Of a stretch of 64,000 nt of DNA, positions 1 through 9,570 are shown piece after piece. Position numbers and translations under genes: made by a program. The notes under the pieces were generated by a model, which saw nothing but the letters and a program-made list of their open reading frames with translations, was not told the origin of the DNA and searched no databases. This stretch comes from Erythrobacter aureus (GTDB lineage Bacteria; Pseudomonadota; Alphaproteobacteria; Sphingomonadales; Sphingomonadaceae), in assembly GCF_003355455.1 (NCBI RefSeq), contig NZ_CP031357.1:2086501-2150500 (forward strand), in the 5' to 3' direction. Each line of letters begins with the position of its first letter. The first letter of the stretch is position 1.

Positions 1-186
1 GAACTCTACGATACCGATCAGGATTTTCGCGAGCATGTGAGCCGCTACATCCATGATTTCGAATCCATGCTGCGCACCATGCTGTCGACACGCGATGGCA
101 ATGCAGTGAGCGTAACCCTGCTCAGCAGCGATATGGGCAAGCTCTATGTCGTACTGGCGCAGGCGCTCGAACGCCTGCGGCAATAA
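1..186 (+). CDS. C-terminal fragment of an unrecognised protein
   Basis: An open frame enters from the left edge and stops with TAA at 184-186, giving the last 61 residues of a protein whose start lies outside the window. The fragment is mostly polar and looks helical, and it ends in a leucine-rich segment reading YVVLAQALERLRQ. No signal, membrane segment or known motif can be seen. It converges on the next gene with no gap: its stop codon touches the stop codon of the minus-strand DUF1467 gene. I do not recognise the family, so no function is assigned. Confidence 0.6.
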   Translation, partial: ELYDTDQDFREHVSRYIHDFESMLRTMLSTRDGNAVSVTLLSSDMGKLYVVLAQALERLRQ

Positions 187-459
187 TCACCCCGCATCCG
201 GCCCCCACAGGATCAGATCCTCGACGGTTATCCAGCCATTGATGTAGTTGGCCACATAGACCGCCGTGACGAGAGCGGCGAGCAAGGCCGCGCGCAACAA
301 CAGCCGTCCGCCCCGGAATTCCACCGGTGCGCTGTCGGCCTGGCCGGGGATCTTCTCGATACCCGCCTCGTCATGCGTGCGCACGCCGAAAGGAAGCAGC
401 ACGAAGGCGCTGAAGACGAAGAACAGGAAATAGATCGCGAGAATGCTGGTCCATTCCAT
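187..459 (-). CDS. DUF1467 family membrane protein
   Basis: A 90-residue protein with two predicted membrane segments, at about residues 5-25 and 52-72, separated by a polar loop. The N-terminal EWTSILAIYFLFFV and the central LLPFGVRTH pattern resemble the DUF1467 family of small alphaproteobacterial inner-membrane proteins, whose function is unknown. It is the last gene of the minus-strand run that begins at nuoA, 11 bases after the RNase J stop codon, so it is probably co-transcribed with rnj. Confidence 0.8.
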   Translation of the reverse strand: MEWTSILAIYFLFFVFSAFVLLPFGVRTHDEAGIEKIPGQADSAPVEFRGGRLLLRAALLAALVTAVYVANYINGWITVEDLILWGPDAG

Positions 460-470
460 GGGTCAGGCTC

Positions 471-2120
471 CTACAGATTGGGCAGAATGACGCGAACCTG
501 AGGGCGTTTGCCCGACCAGCGCTGGGCCGCGCGGCGGGCGGCGAGGCGCGCGGCCTCGTGGATGCTCGCCTCGTCGCGCCGGTCGCGCCCGCGCAGCTTC
601 GCTATCGCGGCACGAATATCGTCCGCCGCTTCCGCGAGAAAATCCCCGTAATCCTCGTCCAGCGGCAGGCCGATACTGTCGAGACGCGGATTGAGATCGC
701 CGTCCAGCGCAACGATGACCACGCCTTCGCGCATGATCCGGCGGCGCATGGCGATGGCCTCGCCATCGGCGGGAACGATGATGTCGCCATCGAGGACGAG
801 CCTGCCTGCCCGCACTTCGGCCACCTTGCCCGGTGCGCCCGGCGCGAGGCGGACGATATCGCCGTTCTGCTGCACGACCTGATCGGGAATGCCATTGGCC
901 TTACCCAGCCTGCCCTGCTCCTGCATATGTCGCATTTCCCCGTGAACGGGAACGAGGATGTCCGGTCGCAGCCACCCATAGAGCGCTTCCAGTTCGGGGC
1001 GTCCCGGATGGCCGGATACATGGATCATGCTCTGGCGATCGGTGACCATGGTGATTCCGCGCGCGGCCAGCTTGTTCTGCACCGCCCCGATCGAAATCTC
1101 GTTGCCGGGGATCTGGCGGCTCGAGAACAGAACGACATCGCCGCTTACGAGTTCGAGCGGGTGGTTCTCGTCGGCAATCCGGGCAAGCGCCGCGCGCGGC
1201 TCGCCCTGCCCGCCCGTGGCCAGGATCAGCAATTCGCCGCGCGGCAGGCCCATCGCGGTGTCGAAGTCGAGCGGCTCGGGGAAGTCCAGCAGATAGCCAT
1301 TATCCTGCGAAACTTCGATGATCCGATCGAGCGACCGCCCGGCGACACATATCCGCCGTCCGGTTTCGCGCGCGACATCGCCCAATGTCTGCAAACGCGC
1401 GACATTGCTGGCGAAGGTTGTGACCAGCACGCGCTTGCCAGCGCGGCGCTGCACCTCTTCGAGCAGCCCCTTGTGCACCGCCCCTTCCGATCCGCTGGGT
1501 GCGGGATTGAAGACATTGGTGCTGTCACAGACCAGCGCAAGCACGCCCTCATCACCGATTTCGGTCAGCTCTTCTTCGGTGGTCGGCACGCCGATGATCG
1601 GGTCTTCATCGAGTTTCCAGTCGCCCGTATGGAAGATGCGCCCATGCGGCGTATCGATCAGCAGCGCATTGCCTTCCGCGATCGAGTGGGCGAGCGGGAT
1701 ATAGGTAATCTCGAACGGACCGATGGCAAAGCTGCCATGATCGTCGGAAATGACATGCACCTCGACCTGGTCGACCAGCCCGGCTTCCTGCAGTTTCCGC
1801 CGGACAAGCTCGGCAGTGAACGGTGTCGCATAGATCGGCACATCGAGATCGGCCGCGAAATAGGGCACCGCACCGATATGGTCTTCATGCGCGTGGGTCA
1901 GCACGATCGCATCGAGCTTGTCGGCGCGGTCTTCGATGAATTCGAGATCGGCGAAGACGAGATCGACGCCAGGATATTGATCGCCCGAAAACGTCATGCC
2001 GAGATCGACCATCAGCCACCGACCCTGGCATCCGTAGAGGTTGACGTTCATGCCGATCTCGCCCGAGCCTCCGAGCGCGAGGAAGAGCAGTTCGTCTTCG
2101 GGAGTGAAGTCCTTCTTCAA
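471..2120 (-). CDS. rnj: Ribonuclease J
   Basis: A 549-residue metallo-beta-lactamase/beta-CASP ribonuclease, which degrades and matures RNA in the cytoplasm. The zinc-binding motif HAHEDH is at residues 76-81. Further family motifs are visible: HTGDWKLDE near residue 165, the beta-CASP segment SRQIPGNE, and HVSGHPGRPEL. The length matches the family. Its start overlaps the coaX stop by four bases (ATGA), which suggests translational coupling. The window also encodes RNase E, so this organism has both main bacterial RNA-decay endonuclease types, as is usual in alphaproteobacteria. Confidence 0.97.
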   Translation of the reverse strand: MKKDFTPEDELLFLALGGSGEIGMNVNLYGCQGRWLMVDLGMTFSGDQYPGVDLVFADLEFIEDRADKLDAIVLTHAHEDHIGAVPYFAADLDVPIYATPFTAELVRRKLQEAGLVDQVEVHVISDDHGSFAIGPFEITYIPLAHSIAEGNALLIDTPHGRIFHTGDWKLDEDPIIGVPTTEEELTEIGDEGVLALVCDSTNVFNPAPSGSEGAVHKGLLEEVQRRAGKRVLVTTFASNVARLQTLGDVARETGRRICVAGRSLDRIIEVSQDNGYLLDFPEPLDFDTAMGLPRGELLILATGGQGEPRAALARIADENHPLELVSGDVVLFSSRQIPGNEISIGAVQNKLAARGITMVTDRQSMIHVSGHPGRPELEALYGWLRPDILVPVHGEMRHMQEQGRLGKANGIPDQVVQQNGDIVRLAPGAPGKVAEVRAGRLVLDGDIIVPADGEAIAMRRRIMREGVVIVALDGDLNPRLDSIGLPLDEDYGDFLAEAADDIRAAIAKLRGRDRRDEASIHEAARLAARRAAQRWSGKRPQVRVILPNL

Positions 2121-2890
2121 GCTGCGCGCTCCGCAAGAATGGCAAGCCCTTCAAGCGTCAGATCGGTATCGACCACGTCGAAAAGCGCGGTGTTTTCATC
2201 GAACAGGATCGCCAATCCGCCGGTCGCCACCACCTTTGCCGGTCGGCCAATTTCGTGCTTCATTCGGGAAATCAATCCTTCGATAAGTCCCACATAACCC
2301 CAGAATACGCCAATCAGCATCTGGTCTTCGGTATTGCGGCCGATCACGCTGTCATTGTCGGGTCGCTCGATCGCTATGCGCGGCAGCTTGGCGGTATTGC
2401 CGACCAGCGCATCGAGCGAGAGGTTGATACCCGGTGCGATGATCCCGCCCTTATATGCTCCGGTGAAGTCGACCGCGTCGAAAGTGGTCGCTGTTCCGAA
2501 ATCGACCACAACCAGGTCGCCATCGTATTTCGCATGGGCCGCAAGTGTATTGAGCGCCCGGTCGGCGCCCAGCGAACTGGGCTGTTCGATATCGAGTTCG
2601 AAACCCCACTGGGCGCTACCTTGTCCCGCGATCAGCGGCGTTATGCCGAGGTACTTTTCCGACAGGACGGTAAGGTTGTGGATCGCCCGCGGCACAACCG
2701 AACCGATTATCATTTGGGTGATATCGCCCTTGTCGAAGCCCTGGAATTCGGCGAGCTGCAACAGCCATACCGCGTATTCGTCGCCGGTCCTGCGCGGGTC
2801 GGTGGCGATGCGCCAGCGCGCCTTGATTTCGCGCCCGTCGATCAGCGCGAAGACGACATTGGTATTCCCCACATCGGCTGCCAGCAACAT
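2117..2890 (-). CDS. coaX: Type III pantothenate kinase
   Basis: A 257-residue ASKHA-fold kinase that phosphorylates pantothenate, the first step of coenzyme A synthesis. The phosphate-binding DVGNTN motif is at residues 6-11, GADR at 108-111 and the second phosphate motif DFGTATTFD at 130-138, all characteristic of CoaX rather than CoaA. It lies three bases after the biotin ligase gene and overlaps rnj by four bases, so three unrelated functions share one transcript. This birA-coaX-rnj order after nuoN is common in sphingomonads. Confidence 0.96.
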   Translation of the reverse strand: MLLAADVGNTNVVFALIDGREIKARWRIATDPRRTGDEYAVWLLQLAEFQGFDKGDITQMIIGSVVPRAIHNLTVLSEKYLGITPLIAGQGSAQWGFELDIEQPSSLGADRALNTLAAHAKYDGDLVVVDFGTATTFDAVDFTGAYKGGIIAPGINLSLDALVGNTAKLPRIAIERPDNDSVIGRNTEDQMLIGVFWGYVGLIEGLISRMKHEIGRPAKVVATGGLAILFDENTALFDVVDTDLTLEGLAILAERAA

Positions 2891-2893
2891 GGC

Positions 2894-3616
2894 TCAACTC
2901 TCCTCATTCGCGAGCATTACATCGCCCGCATGGATGGCACGGGTGGAGCCATCGGCCAAGCGCAACGAGAGCGCGCCATCGGCCGTCAGACCGGCGAAGC
3001 TTCCTTCTATCCGGTCTTCGCCCGGTGGCTGGACGACCAGCGATGTTCCGGCAGGATGTGCGACCGCAACCCAGCGGCGCACGAGCGGGTCGAGTCCATA
3101 GGTCCGCCAGCGCTCCAGCTCGCGATCGAATTCCCGGGCCAGCGAATGGGCGAAAAGGTCGCGGTCGGGCACCGGCCCCAGCGCCGACAGCGCGATTGTC
3201 TTGCGATCGGGCAATTCGGGTGCCGCCGCCAGGTTCACTCCCATGCCGACAATGATCGCATCGCCTTCCCGTTCGAGCAGGATGCCGGCAAGCTTCGCCT
3301 TGCCGAGCATGAGATCGTTCGGCCATTTAAGGCGCAACTGGCTGGGGTCGGCGAGTACCTTCGAGACCGCCTCGTAGGCCGCGACGCCCGCCACCAGCGC
3401 AAGGGTTGCGGGATTTGGATCGCGCGGGGCGATATGAATTGCGGTGGAGCCCATGAAGTTGCCCCGGCCATCGAACCAGGTACGGCCCTGCCGCCCTCGC
3501 CCCGATAGCTGCCGGTCGGCAACCAGCCACTGTCCCTCGGCCACCGTTTCGCCCGCGCGTAATTGCGCGGCGAGATCGGAATTGGTGGAACCGGTCTCGG
3601 TAACGAAGCGGATCAC
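2894..3616 (-). CDS. birA: Biotin-[acetyl-CoA-carboxylase] ligase
   Basis: A biotin protein ligase of about 240 residues that activates biotin to biotinyl-AMP and attaches it to acetyl-CoA carboxylase. The biotin and ATP loop GRGRQGR is at residues 39-45 and KWPNDLML at 97-104. There is no N-terminal DNA-binding domain, so this is a catalytic-only enzyme and not a BirA repressor. I chose the GTG start at 3616 because it overlaps the nuoN stop as GTGA and places the conserved RFVTETGSTNSD at the N-terminus. An upstream in-frame ATG at 3655 would add 13 poorly conserved residues and overlap nuoN by 43 bases. Confidence 0.93.
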   Translation of the reverse strand: MIRFVTETGSTNSDLAAQLRAGETVAEGQWLVADRQLSGRGRQGRTWFDGRGNFMGSTAIHIAPRDPNPATLALVAGVAAYEAVSKVLADPSQLRLKWPNDLMLGKAKLAGILLEREGDAIIVGMGVNLAAAPELPDRKTIALSALGPVPDRDLFAHSLAREFDRELERWRTYGLDPLVRRWVAVAHPAGTSLVVQPPGEDRIEGSFAGLTADGALSLRLADGSTRAIHAGDVMLANEES

Positions 3617-5076
3617 ATCGCGGCGACGAAGGACGCCGCCGCCTGCGCCGTCCACTCACCCAGCGGGATGGTCAGCAGGTAGCCGAGCGGCGAAATGATC
3701 GCGACACAGATGGCCAACACCGCCCAGTGTCCCATCGGGCTGCTCGCTTCGACTTCGCGCACCGGCTCGTCGAAGAACATCACCTTGATGAACTTGAGGT
3801 AGTAGAAGGCGCCAATCACGCTGGCTGCGATACCGATGGCGGCCAGCGCGACGAGATCGGCTTGCACCGCGGCCTGGAACACCACGAACTTGCCCCAAAA
3901 GCCGAATAGCGGCGGAATGCCGGCAAGGCTGAACATCAGGGCCAGCAGTGACCAGGCAAGTGCGGGACGCCTGGTCGACAGGCCGGAAATGTCTGCGAAG
4001 GTTTCCAGATTGTTGCCCGTCGGATCGCGCAGCATGAGCAGGGCCGTGAAGCTGCCGACCACCATCGCCACATAGATGGTGAGATAAGTCAACGCACCGG
4101 CCACGCCCGCCGGAGTGGCCGCTGCCAGACCGATCAGGATAAAGCCGACATTGTTGATCGACGAATAGGCAAGCAGGCGTTTCAGGTTCTGCTGGCCGAT
4201 CGCGCCCAGCGCACCGACCACGATCGAGGCCAGCGCGGCGAAGATCACGATTTGCCGCCAGCTATCGACTTCACCCGCGAAGGGATCCATCGCCATTCGC
4301 AGCAACATCCCCATTGCCGCGACTTTCGGGGCACTGGCGAAGAAAGCGGTGACGGGTGTCGGAGCGCCTTCGTACACGTCCGGCGTCCACATGTGGAACG
4401 GCACGGCACTCACCTTGAAAGCCAGCCCCGCCAGCACGAAAACCACGCCGAATAGCGCACCGGTCGAAAAATCGGTGTCGAAAGCGGCGCGGATTCCTTC
4501 GTAATTGGTCGTGCCGGTAAAGCCGTAAATCAGGCTCACGCCGTAAAGGATGATGCCCGAAGCCAGCGCGCCGAGAACGAAGTATTTGAGCCCTGCTTCG
4601 GCGGAGCGGTCATCCTGGCGCAGGAAGCTTGCGAGGATGTAGCTCGACAGGCTCGACATTTCGAGGCCGATATAGAGCGTCATCAGATCGCTGGCCGACA
4701 CCATCATGCCCATGCCGACCGCGTTGAAAAGCATCAGCACAGGGTATTCGCCGCGATACCCGCCGACTTGCGCGAAGAAACGCGGTGTCACGACGAGAAC
4801 AGCCGCGGTCGCAAGATAGATCAGAACCTTGGCGAAGCTGCCGAAAGCATCGGCGCGATAGAGATCGCCAAAGGCGCGTCCTGCTACGTCACCGGTTGCG
4901 CGGTCGAAAAGGTGGGCGCTGAACACCGCAGCGGCGAGGAGCGCGGCTCCGGTAATTACCGTCAGCAGACGTCCCGACTTGGGACCGCTCCAGGCACTCA
5001 CGAGCAGAAGAACGAGCCCAAGCAGCGAAAGCCCGACCTCAGCCCCGGTCAGGTAAAGAGAGCTTGTATAGGACAT
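3613..5076 (-). CDS. nuoN: NADH-quinone oxidoreductase subunit N
   Basis: A 487-residue, very hydrophobic inner-membrane protein with about 14 helices, one of the three antiporter-like proton-pumping subunits of complex I. The conserved core includes the GLEMSSLSSYIL segment with its buried glutamate, the FKVSAVPFHMWTPDVYEGAP segment with lysine and histidine, and LLAYSSINNVGF. It is the last of the 14 nuo genes here. Its start shares one base with the nuoM stop (TGATG) and its stop overlaps the birA start. Confidence 0.98.
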   Translation of the reverse strand: MSYTSSLYLTGAEVGLSLLGLVLLLVSAWSGPKSGRLLTVITGAALLAAAVFSAHLFDRATGDVAGRAFGDLYRADAFGSFAKVLIYLATAAVLVVTPRFFAQVGGYRGEYPVLMLFNAVGMGMMVSASDLMTLYIGLEMSSLSSYILASFLRQDDRSAEAGLKYFVLGALASGIILYGVSLIYGFTGTTNYEGIRAAFDTDFSTGALFGVVFVLAGLAFKVSAVPFHMWTPDVYEGAPTPVTAFFASAPKVAAMGMLLRMAMDPFAGEVDSWRQIVIFAALASIVVGALGAIGQQNLKRLLAYSSINNVGFILIGLAAATPAGVAGALTYLTIYVAMVVGSFTALLMLRDPTGNNLETFADISGLSTRRPALAWSLLALMFSLAGIPPLFGFWGKFVVFQAAVQADLVALAAIGIAASVIGAFYYLKFIKVMFFDEPVREVEASSPMGHWAVLAICVAIISPLGYLLTIPLGEWTAQAAASFVAAM

Positions 5077-6620
5077 CAGTGCGCTCCCTCTTCACCATGG
5101 GCCGCCGCGACATAATTCGCGTTATGCTCGCGCGGAGTGCCGATCACATTGTCGGCGTCGAAATCGGGTGCGGCACGCGCGATACGCGCCTCGAGTGCGG
5201 CAATGTCCTGACGCATGGGGGCAAGGAAGCTTTCCGGATAGACACCCATCCACAACACGGCGGCTGCGATCGGGGCGAGCATGGCCCATTCACGGGCGTT
5301 GAGATCGGGCATGGCGGCCGCATCGGCGTTCTTCTGTTCGCCAAAGGCCACGCGGCGATAGAGGTAAAGCATATAGGCGGCGCCCAGGATGATACCCGTG
5401 GTGCAGACCAGCGTTACCAATGTCGAAACCTTGTAGATCCCGGCCAGCGCGAGGAATTCGCCTACGAAATTGCTGGTCCCCGGCAGGCCGATGCTGGCCA
5501 TGGTGAACAACAGGAAGAACAGCGCATATTTCGGCATGTTGATGCTGAGGCCGCCATAGCGCGCAATCTCGCGGGTGTGCAGGCGATCATAGATCACACC
5601 AACGCACAGGAACAACGCGCCCGAGACGAGGCCGTGGCCCAACATGATCAACACCGCGCCTTCTATGCCCTGCACGTTGAAGGCAAACAGGCCAGCAGTC
5701 ACGATCGCCATGTGCGCGACAGAGGAATAAGCGATCAGTTTCTTCATGTCGTTCTGAACCAGCGCCACGAGCGAGGTATAGATCACTGCCACCATCGACA
5801 GGAAGAACACCAGCCACGCAAACTGCCCACTCGCTTCGGGGAACATCGGCAGGCTGAAGCGAAGGAAACCGTAACCACCGAGCTTCAGCAATACGCCGGC
5901 GAGGATCACCGAACCGGCAGTGGGCGCCTGAACGTGTGCGTCGGGCAGCCAGGTATGGACCGGCCACATCGGCATCTTCACCGCGAAGCTGGCGAAGAAG
6001 GCAAGCCACAGCCACGTCTGCGCAGACGGGTCGAAATCGTAGTTCAGCAGAGTCGGAATGTCGGTGGTGCCCGCCTGGTTCACCATCCACATCATCGCGA
6101 TCAGCATCAGGACCGAGCCGAGCAGCGTGTAGAGGAAGAACTTATACGAGGCGTAGATACGGTTATCGCCGCCCCACACGCCGATGATCAGATACATCGG
6201 GATCAGACCGGCTTCGAAGAAGATGTAGAACAGGTAGAGGTCCTGCGCGGCGAACACGCCGATCATCAGCACTTCCATCAGCAGGAAGGCGCTCATGTAT
6301 TCGCCCACGCGCTTGGTGATCGCGTCCCAGGAGGCGAGAATGCAGATCGGCATCAGGAACACGCTGAGCATGATCAGCATCAGCGCTATACCGTCGATGC
6401 CGAGCGCGTAGCTGAAGACGGCGAAGATTTCGGCGCGCTCGACGAACTGCCACTGCGGCCCGCCTATCTCGAAATTCACCCAGAGGAGAATGCCGAGAGC
6501 AAGGTTGACCAGCGTGGCCAGCAACGCGGTCATCCGCGCGGCCTGTGCTCCGAGGAAAAGGCAGGCGATTGCGCCGGCCATCGGGACGGCGAGCATCAGG
6601 GAAAGGATGGGAAACTCCAT
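5076..6620 (-). CDS. nuoM: NADH-quinone oxidoreductase subunit M
   Basis: A 514-residue antiporter-like membrane subunit of complex I. Family landmarks are the FFEAGLIPMYLIIG segment with its essential glutamate, FAVKMPMWPVHTWLPDAHV, and KKLIAYSSVAHMAIV, which carry the lysines and histidines of the proton channel. The C-terminal tail of about 40 residues after the last helix is polar. It is coupled to nuoL and nuoN by one-base start-stop overlaps. Confidence 0.98.
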   Translation of the reverse strand: MEFPILSLMLAVPMAGAIACLFLGAQAARMTALLATLVNLALGILLWVNFEIGGPQWQFVERAEIFAVFSYALGIDGIALMLIMLSVFLMPICILASWDAITKRVGEYMSAFLLMEVLMIGVFAAQDLYLFYIFFEAGLIPMYLIIGVWGGDNRIYASYKFFLYTLLGSVLMLIAMMWMVNQAGTTDIPTLLNYDFDPSAQTWLWLAFFASFAVKMPMWPVHTWLPDAHVQAPTAGSVILAGVLLKLGGYGFLRFSLPMFPEASGQFAWLVFFLSMVAVIYTSLVALVQNDMKKLIAYSSVAHMAIVTAGLFAFNVQGIEGAVLIMLGHGLVSGALFLCVGVIYDRLHTREIARYGGLSINMPKYALFFLLFTMASIGLPGTSNFVGEFLALAGIYKVSTLVTLVCTTGIILGAAYMLYLYRRVAFGEQKNADAAAMPDLNAREWAMLAPIAAAVLWMGVYPESFLAPMRQDIAALEARIARAAPDFDADNVIGTPREHNANYVAAAHGEEGAH

Positions 6621-8611
6621 CAGAACAGCACCCAGGTGATCGCGGCGACAAGCCCGAGAAGCATCACCAGCGCATAGCTATACAAATATCCGGTCTGGAA
6701 CTTCTTGGCGCCGACAGCGCCCTTCTCGACCACCCAGGCCACGCCGTTGGGGCCGAAGCGGTCGATCGTGCCGACATCGCCGAGTTTCCAGAACTGGCGG
6801 CCAAGCCAGAAGGCCGGGACCACGAAGAGATAGTGGTAGAGTTCGTCGAAATACCACTTGTTGTAGAGGAAGCGGTAGATCGGGCCGAGCTGTTCGGCCG
6901 TCTTACCGGGAATAGTGGTGTCCTTGATATAGGCCAGCCAGGCGACGAACAGACCGATGAGCATGACGACCAGCGCCGAATACTTCACCCAGTAGGGCAC
7001 CGCGTGCATCGCATGGATCAACGGCTCGTTGTAGAAGATCGAGCTGCCCCAGAACGCCGCATCGTCGAGGAAGGTCGGCGCGAATATCTGCCCGGCCAAC
7101 ACGGCACCGATCGACAGAACGCCAAGTGGGACAAGCATCGAAATCGGGCTTTCATGCGGGTGATAGCCCCCAGTGGTGTCCTCGCCCGCTTCTTCCGGCG
7201 TCTTGTGAACGCTGTGCTGGATGTGTTCGCTCTCGATCCAGCGCGGCTTGCCCCAGAACGTAAGGAACATCAGGCGCCAGCTATAGAAGCTGGTCAGCAG
7301 CGCGGCGAACACGCCCATCCAGAAGGCGAACATGCCCAGTTCCGTGCCGCGTGCAAAGGCGACTTCGATGATCGCATCCTTCGACCAGAAACCGGCGAAC
7401 CCAATCCCGAGATGATAGATGCCCACCCCGGTAATCGCCAGCGTGCCCATCATCATCGCCCAGAAAGTCAGCGGGATATGCTTACGCAGGTTGCCGTAAT
7501 AGCGCATGTCCTGTTCGTGGTGCATCGCGTGGATGACCGAGCCCGCGCCAAGGAACAGCAACGCCTTGAAGAAGGCGTGCGTAAACAGGTGGAACATGGC
7601 CGCGCCATAGGCACCGACGCCTGCGGCAAAGAACATATAGCCCAGCTGCGAACAGGTCGAATAAGCGATGACCCGCTTGATGTCCCACTGCGTCGTGCCG
7701 ACGGTTGCCGCGAAGATACAGGTCGCGGCACCGATAAAGGTCACCAGGCCAAGCGCGATAGGAGCTGTTTCGAACATGGGCGATAGCCGGACAACCATGA
7801 ACACGCCGGCAGTGACCATCGTCGCGGCGTGAATCAGTGCCGAAACCGGCGTCGGGCCTTCCATCGCATCGGGGAGCCAGGTGTGCAGGCCGAGCTGCGC
7901 GGATTTGCCCATCGCACCGATGAACAGCAGGATGCACAGCACATCCATCGTGTAGACATTGTAGCCAAGGAAACCGATCGTCGCCCCACTCATGCCGGGC
8001 GCGGCCGCCAGGATCTCGCTGATCGAAACCGTGTCGAACACCAGATAGGTGCCGAAAATGCCGAGCATGAAGCCGAGGTCGCCCACGCGATTGACCACGA
8101 AGGCCTTGATCGCGGCGGCGTTGGCGCTGGGCTTCCTGAACCAGAAACCGATGAGCAGGTAGCTGGCAAGGCCCACGCCTTCCCAACCGAAGAACATCTG
8201 GACCAGATTGTCGGCGGTCACCAGCATCAACATGGCGAAGGTAAACAGCGAGAGGTAGGCGAAGAAGCGCGGCTGGTCCGGGTCTTCTTCCATATAGCCC
8301 CAGCTATACAGGTGAACGAGCGCCGAAACGGTGTTGATGACCACCAGCATCACAGCGGTCAGCGTGTCGACACGCAGCGCCCAGTCGAAGGTCAGCGTGC
8401 CCGACTGCACCCATTTGAGCACCGGCACGACCGTCGGTTCGTAGGTGCCGCCGACGAAGCCGAGAAAAATCGGCCAGCTCAGCGCGGCGCTGACGAACAG
8501 CGCACCAGTCGTGATCGACTTGGCGAATATGCTGGGCGCGGCCTTGTTGGTCAGGCCGGCAACGATCGCCGCAAGCAGCGGCAGGAAGACGATAAGAAGG
8601 ATCGGATGCAC
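6620..8611 (-). CDS. nuoL: NADH-quinone oxidoreductase subunit L
   Basis: A 663-residue membrane subunit of complex I, the largest antiporter-like subunit, with a long C-terminal lateral helix region. Recognisable motifs are FFGWEGVGLASYLLIG, SAQLGLHTWLPDAMEGPTPV and KRVIAYSTCSQLGYMF. A soluble insertion of about 25 residues, rich in histidine and glutamate, lies between two late helices near residue 465. It follows nuoK by six bases and shares one base with nuoM. Confidence 0.98.
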   Translation of the reverse strand: MHPILLIVFLPLLAAIVAGLTNKAAPSIFAKSITTGALFVSAALSWPIFLGFVGGTYEPTVVPVLKWVQSGTLTFDWALRVDTLTAVMLVVINTVSALVHLYSWGYMEEDPDQPRFFAYLSLFTFAMLMLVTADNLVQMFFGWEGVGLASYLLIGFWFRKPSANAAAIKAFVVNRVGDLGFMLGIFGTYLVFDTVSISEILAAAPGMSGATIGFLGYNVYTMDVLCILLFIGAMGKSAQLGLHTWLPDAMEGPTPVSALIHAATMVTAGVFMVVRLSPMFETAPIALGLVTFIGAATCIFAATVGTTQWDIKRVIAYSTCSQLGYMFFAAGVGAYGAAMFHLFTHAFFKALLFLGAGSVIHAMHHEQDMRYYGNLRKHIPLTFWAMMMGTLAITGVGIYHLGIGFAGFWSKDAIIEVAFARGTELGMFAFWMGVFAALLTSFYSWRLMFLTFWGKPRWIESEHIQHSVHKTPEEAGEDTTGGYHPHESPISMLVPLGVLSIGAVLAGQIFAPTFLDDAAFWGSSIFYNEPLIHAMHAVPYWVKYSALVVMLIGLFVAWLAYIKDTTIPGKTAEQLGPIYRFLYNKWYFDELYHYLFVVPAFWLGRQFWKLGDVGTIDRFGPNGVAWVVEKGAVGAKKFQTGYLYSYALVMLLGLVAAITWVLF

Positions 8612-8617
8612 CGTGGC

Positions 8618-8923
8618 TTACCCCTTCAGCCGGTCGACATCGTCGACCGCGATCGTGCCGCGGCCACGGAAATAGATGACAAGAATTGCCAGCCCGACAG
8701 CCGCCTCTGCCGCAGCGACCGTCAGGACGAACATGGCGAACACCTGTCCGACGAGATCGCCGAGGAAGGCGCTGAAAGCCACCAGTTGCAGGTTTACGCT
8801 AAGCAGTATGAGTTCGATCGCCATCAGGATGACGATGATGTTCTTCCGGTTCAGGAAGATGCCCAGCACACCCAGCACGAAAAGCAGAGCGCTGACGACG
8901 ATATAGTGTTCGATGCCGATCAC
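8618..8923 (-). CDS. nuoK: NADH-quinone oxidoreductase subunit K
   Basis: A 101-residue protein with three membrane helices, the small core subunit of complex I that contributes two conserved membrane glutamates to the proton path. The ILMAIELILLSVNLQLVAF and AAAEAAVGLAILV segments carry these glutamates. The length is typical. Its ATG overlaps the end of nuoJ by four bases. Confidence 0.98.
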   Translation of the reverse strand: MIGIEHYIVVSALLFVLGVLGIFLNRKNIIVILMAIELILLSVNLQLVAFSAFLGDLVGQVFAMFVLTVAAAEAAVGLAILVIYFRGRGTIAVDDVDRLKG

Positions 8924-9543
8924 AGCTCTACCCCCTTGCCCACTTCGGGCTGTCTCATAACGGTCGCTTCATCGGGATTGCGACGATTCTGCTTGCCGAT
9001 ATCCTGATGACCGCGCCTGCCGCCGGGGTGCTTGCGATGGGTGAGAACGATCGCCCCCACCATGGCCACGAGCAGGATGATACCGGCAGCCTCGAACAGG
9101 AAGACGTAGTCGCTGTAGAGCAAAGCCCCGATACTGGCCGTGTTCGAAGCTTCGAGCATCGGCGATGCGAGCCCATCCGCGACCCCAAGGTCGAGCTGCC
9201 CCGCCTGGTAGGCCCCGATGCCGAAAATCAGCTCGGCAGCCAGGATCAATGCGATGGCTATGCCGAGCGGAAAATTCGCGATGAATCCGGCGCGCAGTTC
9301 GGCGAAATCGATGTCGAGCATCATCACAACGAACAAGAACAGCACCGCGACCGCGCCGACATAGACAATCAGTAGCAGCATCGCGATGAATTCCGCCCCG
9401 ACCAGCACCATCAGGCCGCTGGCGTTGAAGAAGGCGAGGATCAGCCACAGCACCGAATGTACCGGGTTGCGCGCCATGATCACCATGACGGCGCTGGCGA
9501 TGACCAGTGCAGCGAACAGGTAGAAGGCGATAATCTGAATCAT
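8920..9543 (-). CDS. nuoJ: NADH-quinone oxidoreductase subunit J
   Basis: A 207-residue membrane subunit of complex I with five helices. Helix 3 contains EFIAMLLLIVYVGAVAVLF, the segment that forms the pi-bulge helix linked to coupling between the quinone site and the proton path. The C-terminal 40 or so residues after the last helix are polar and low in complexity. It lies between nuoI (27-base gap) and nuoK (four-base overlap). Confidence 0.98.
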   Translation of the reverse strand: MIQIIAFYLFAALVIASAVMVIMARNPVHSVLWLILAFFNASGLMVLVGAEFIAMLLLIVYVGAVAVLFLFVVMMLDIDFAELRAGFIANFPLGIAIALILAAELIFGIGAYQAGQLDLGVADGLASPMLEASNTASIGALLYSDYVFLFEAAGIILLVAMVGAIVLTHRKHPGGRRGHQDIGKQNRRNPDEATVMRQPEVGKGVEL

Positions 9544-9570
9544 TGGCCCCGTTTCTCGTTGGCGCGGCGG

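Noticed and set aside
558..2297. A 579-residue open frame on the plus strand opposite RNase J
   Set aside because: It is antisense to a clear gene, its composition is that of a GC-rich complementary strand, and it has no domain or plausible ribosome-binding site.
5064..6677. A 537-residue open frame opposite nuoM
   Set aside because: Same reason: a histidine- and glutamine-rich shadow of a membrane gene in the complementary frame.
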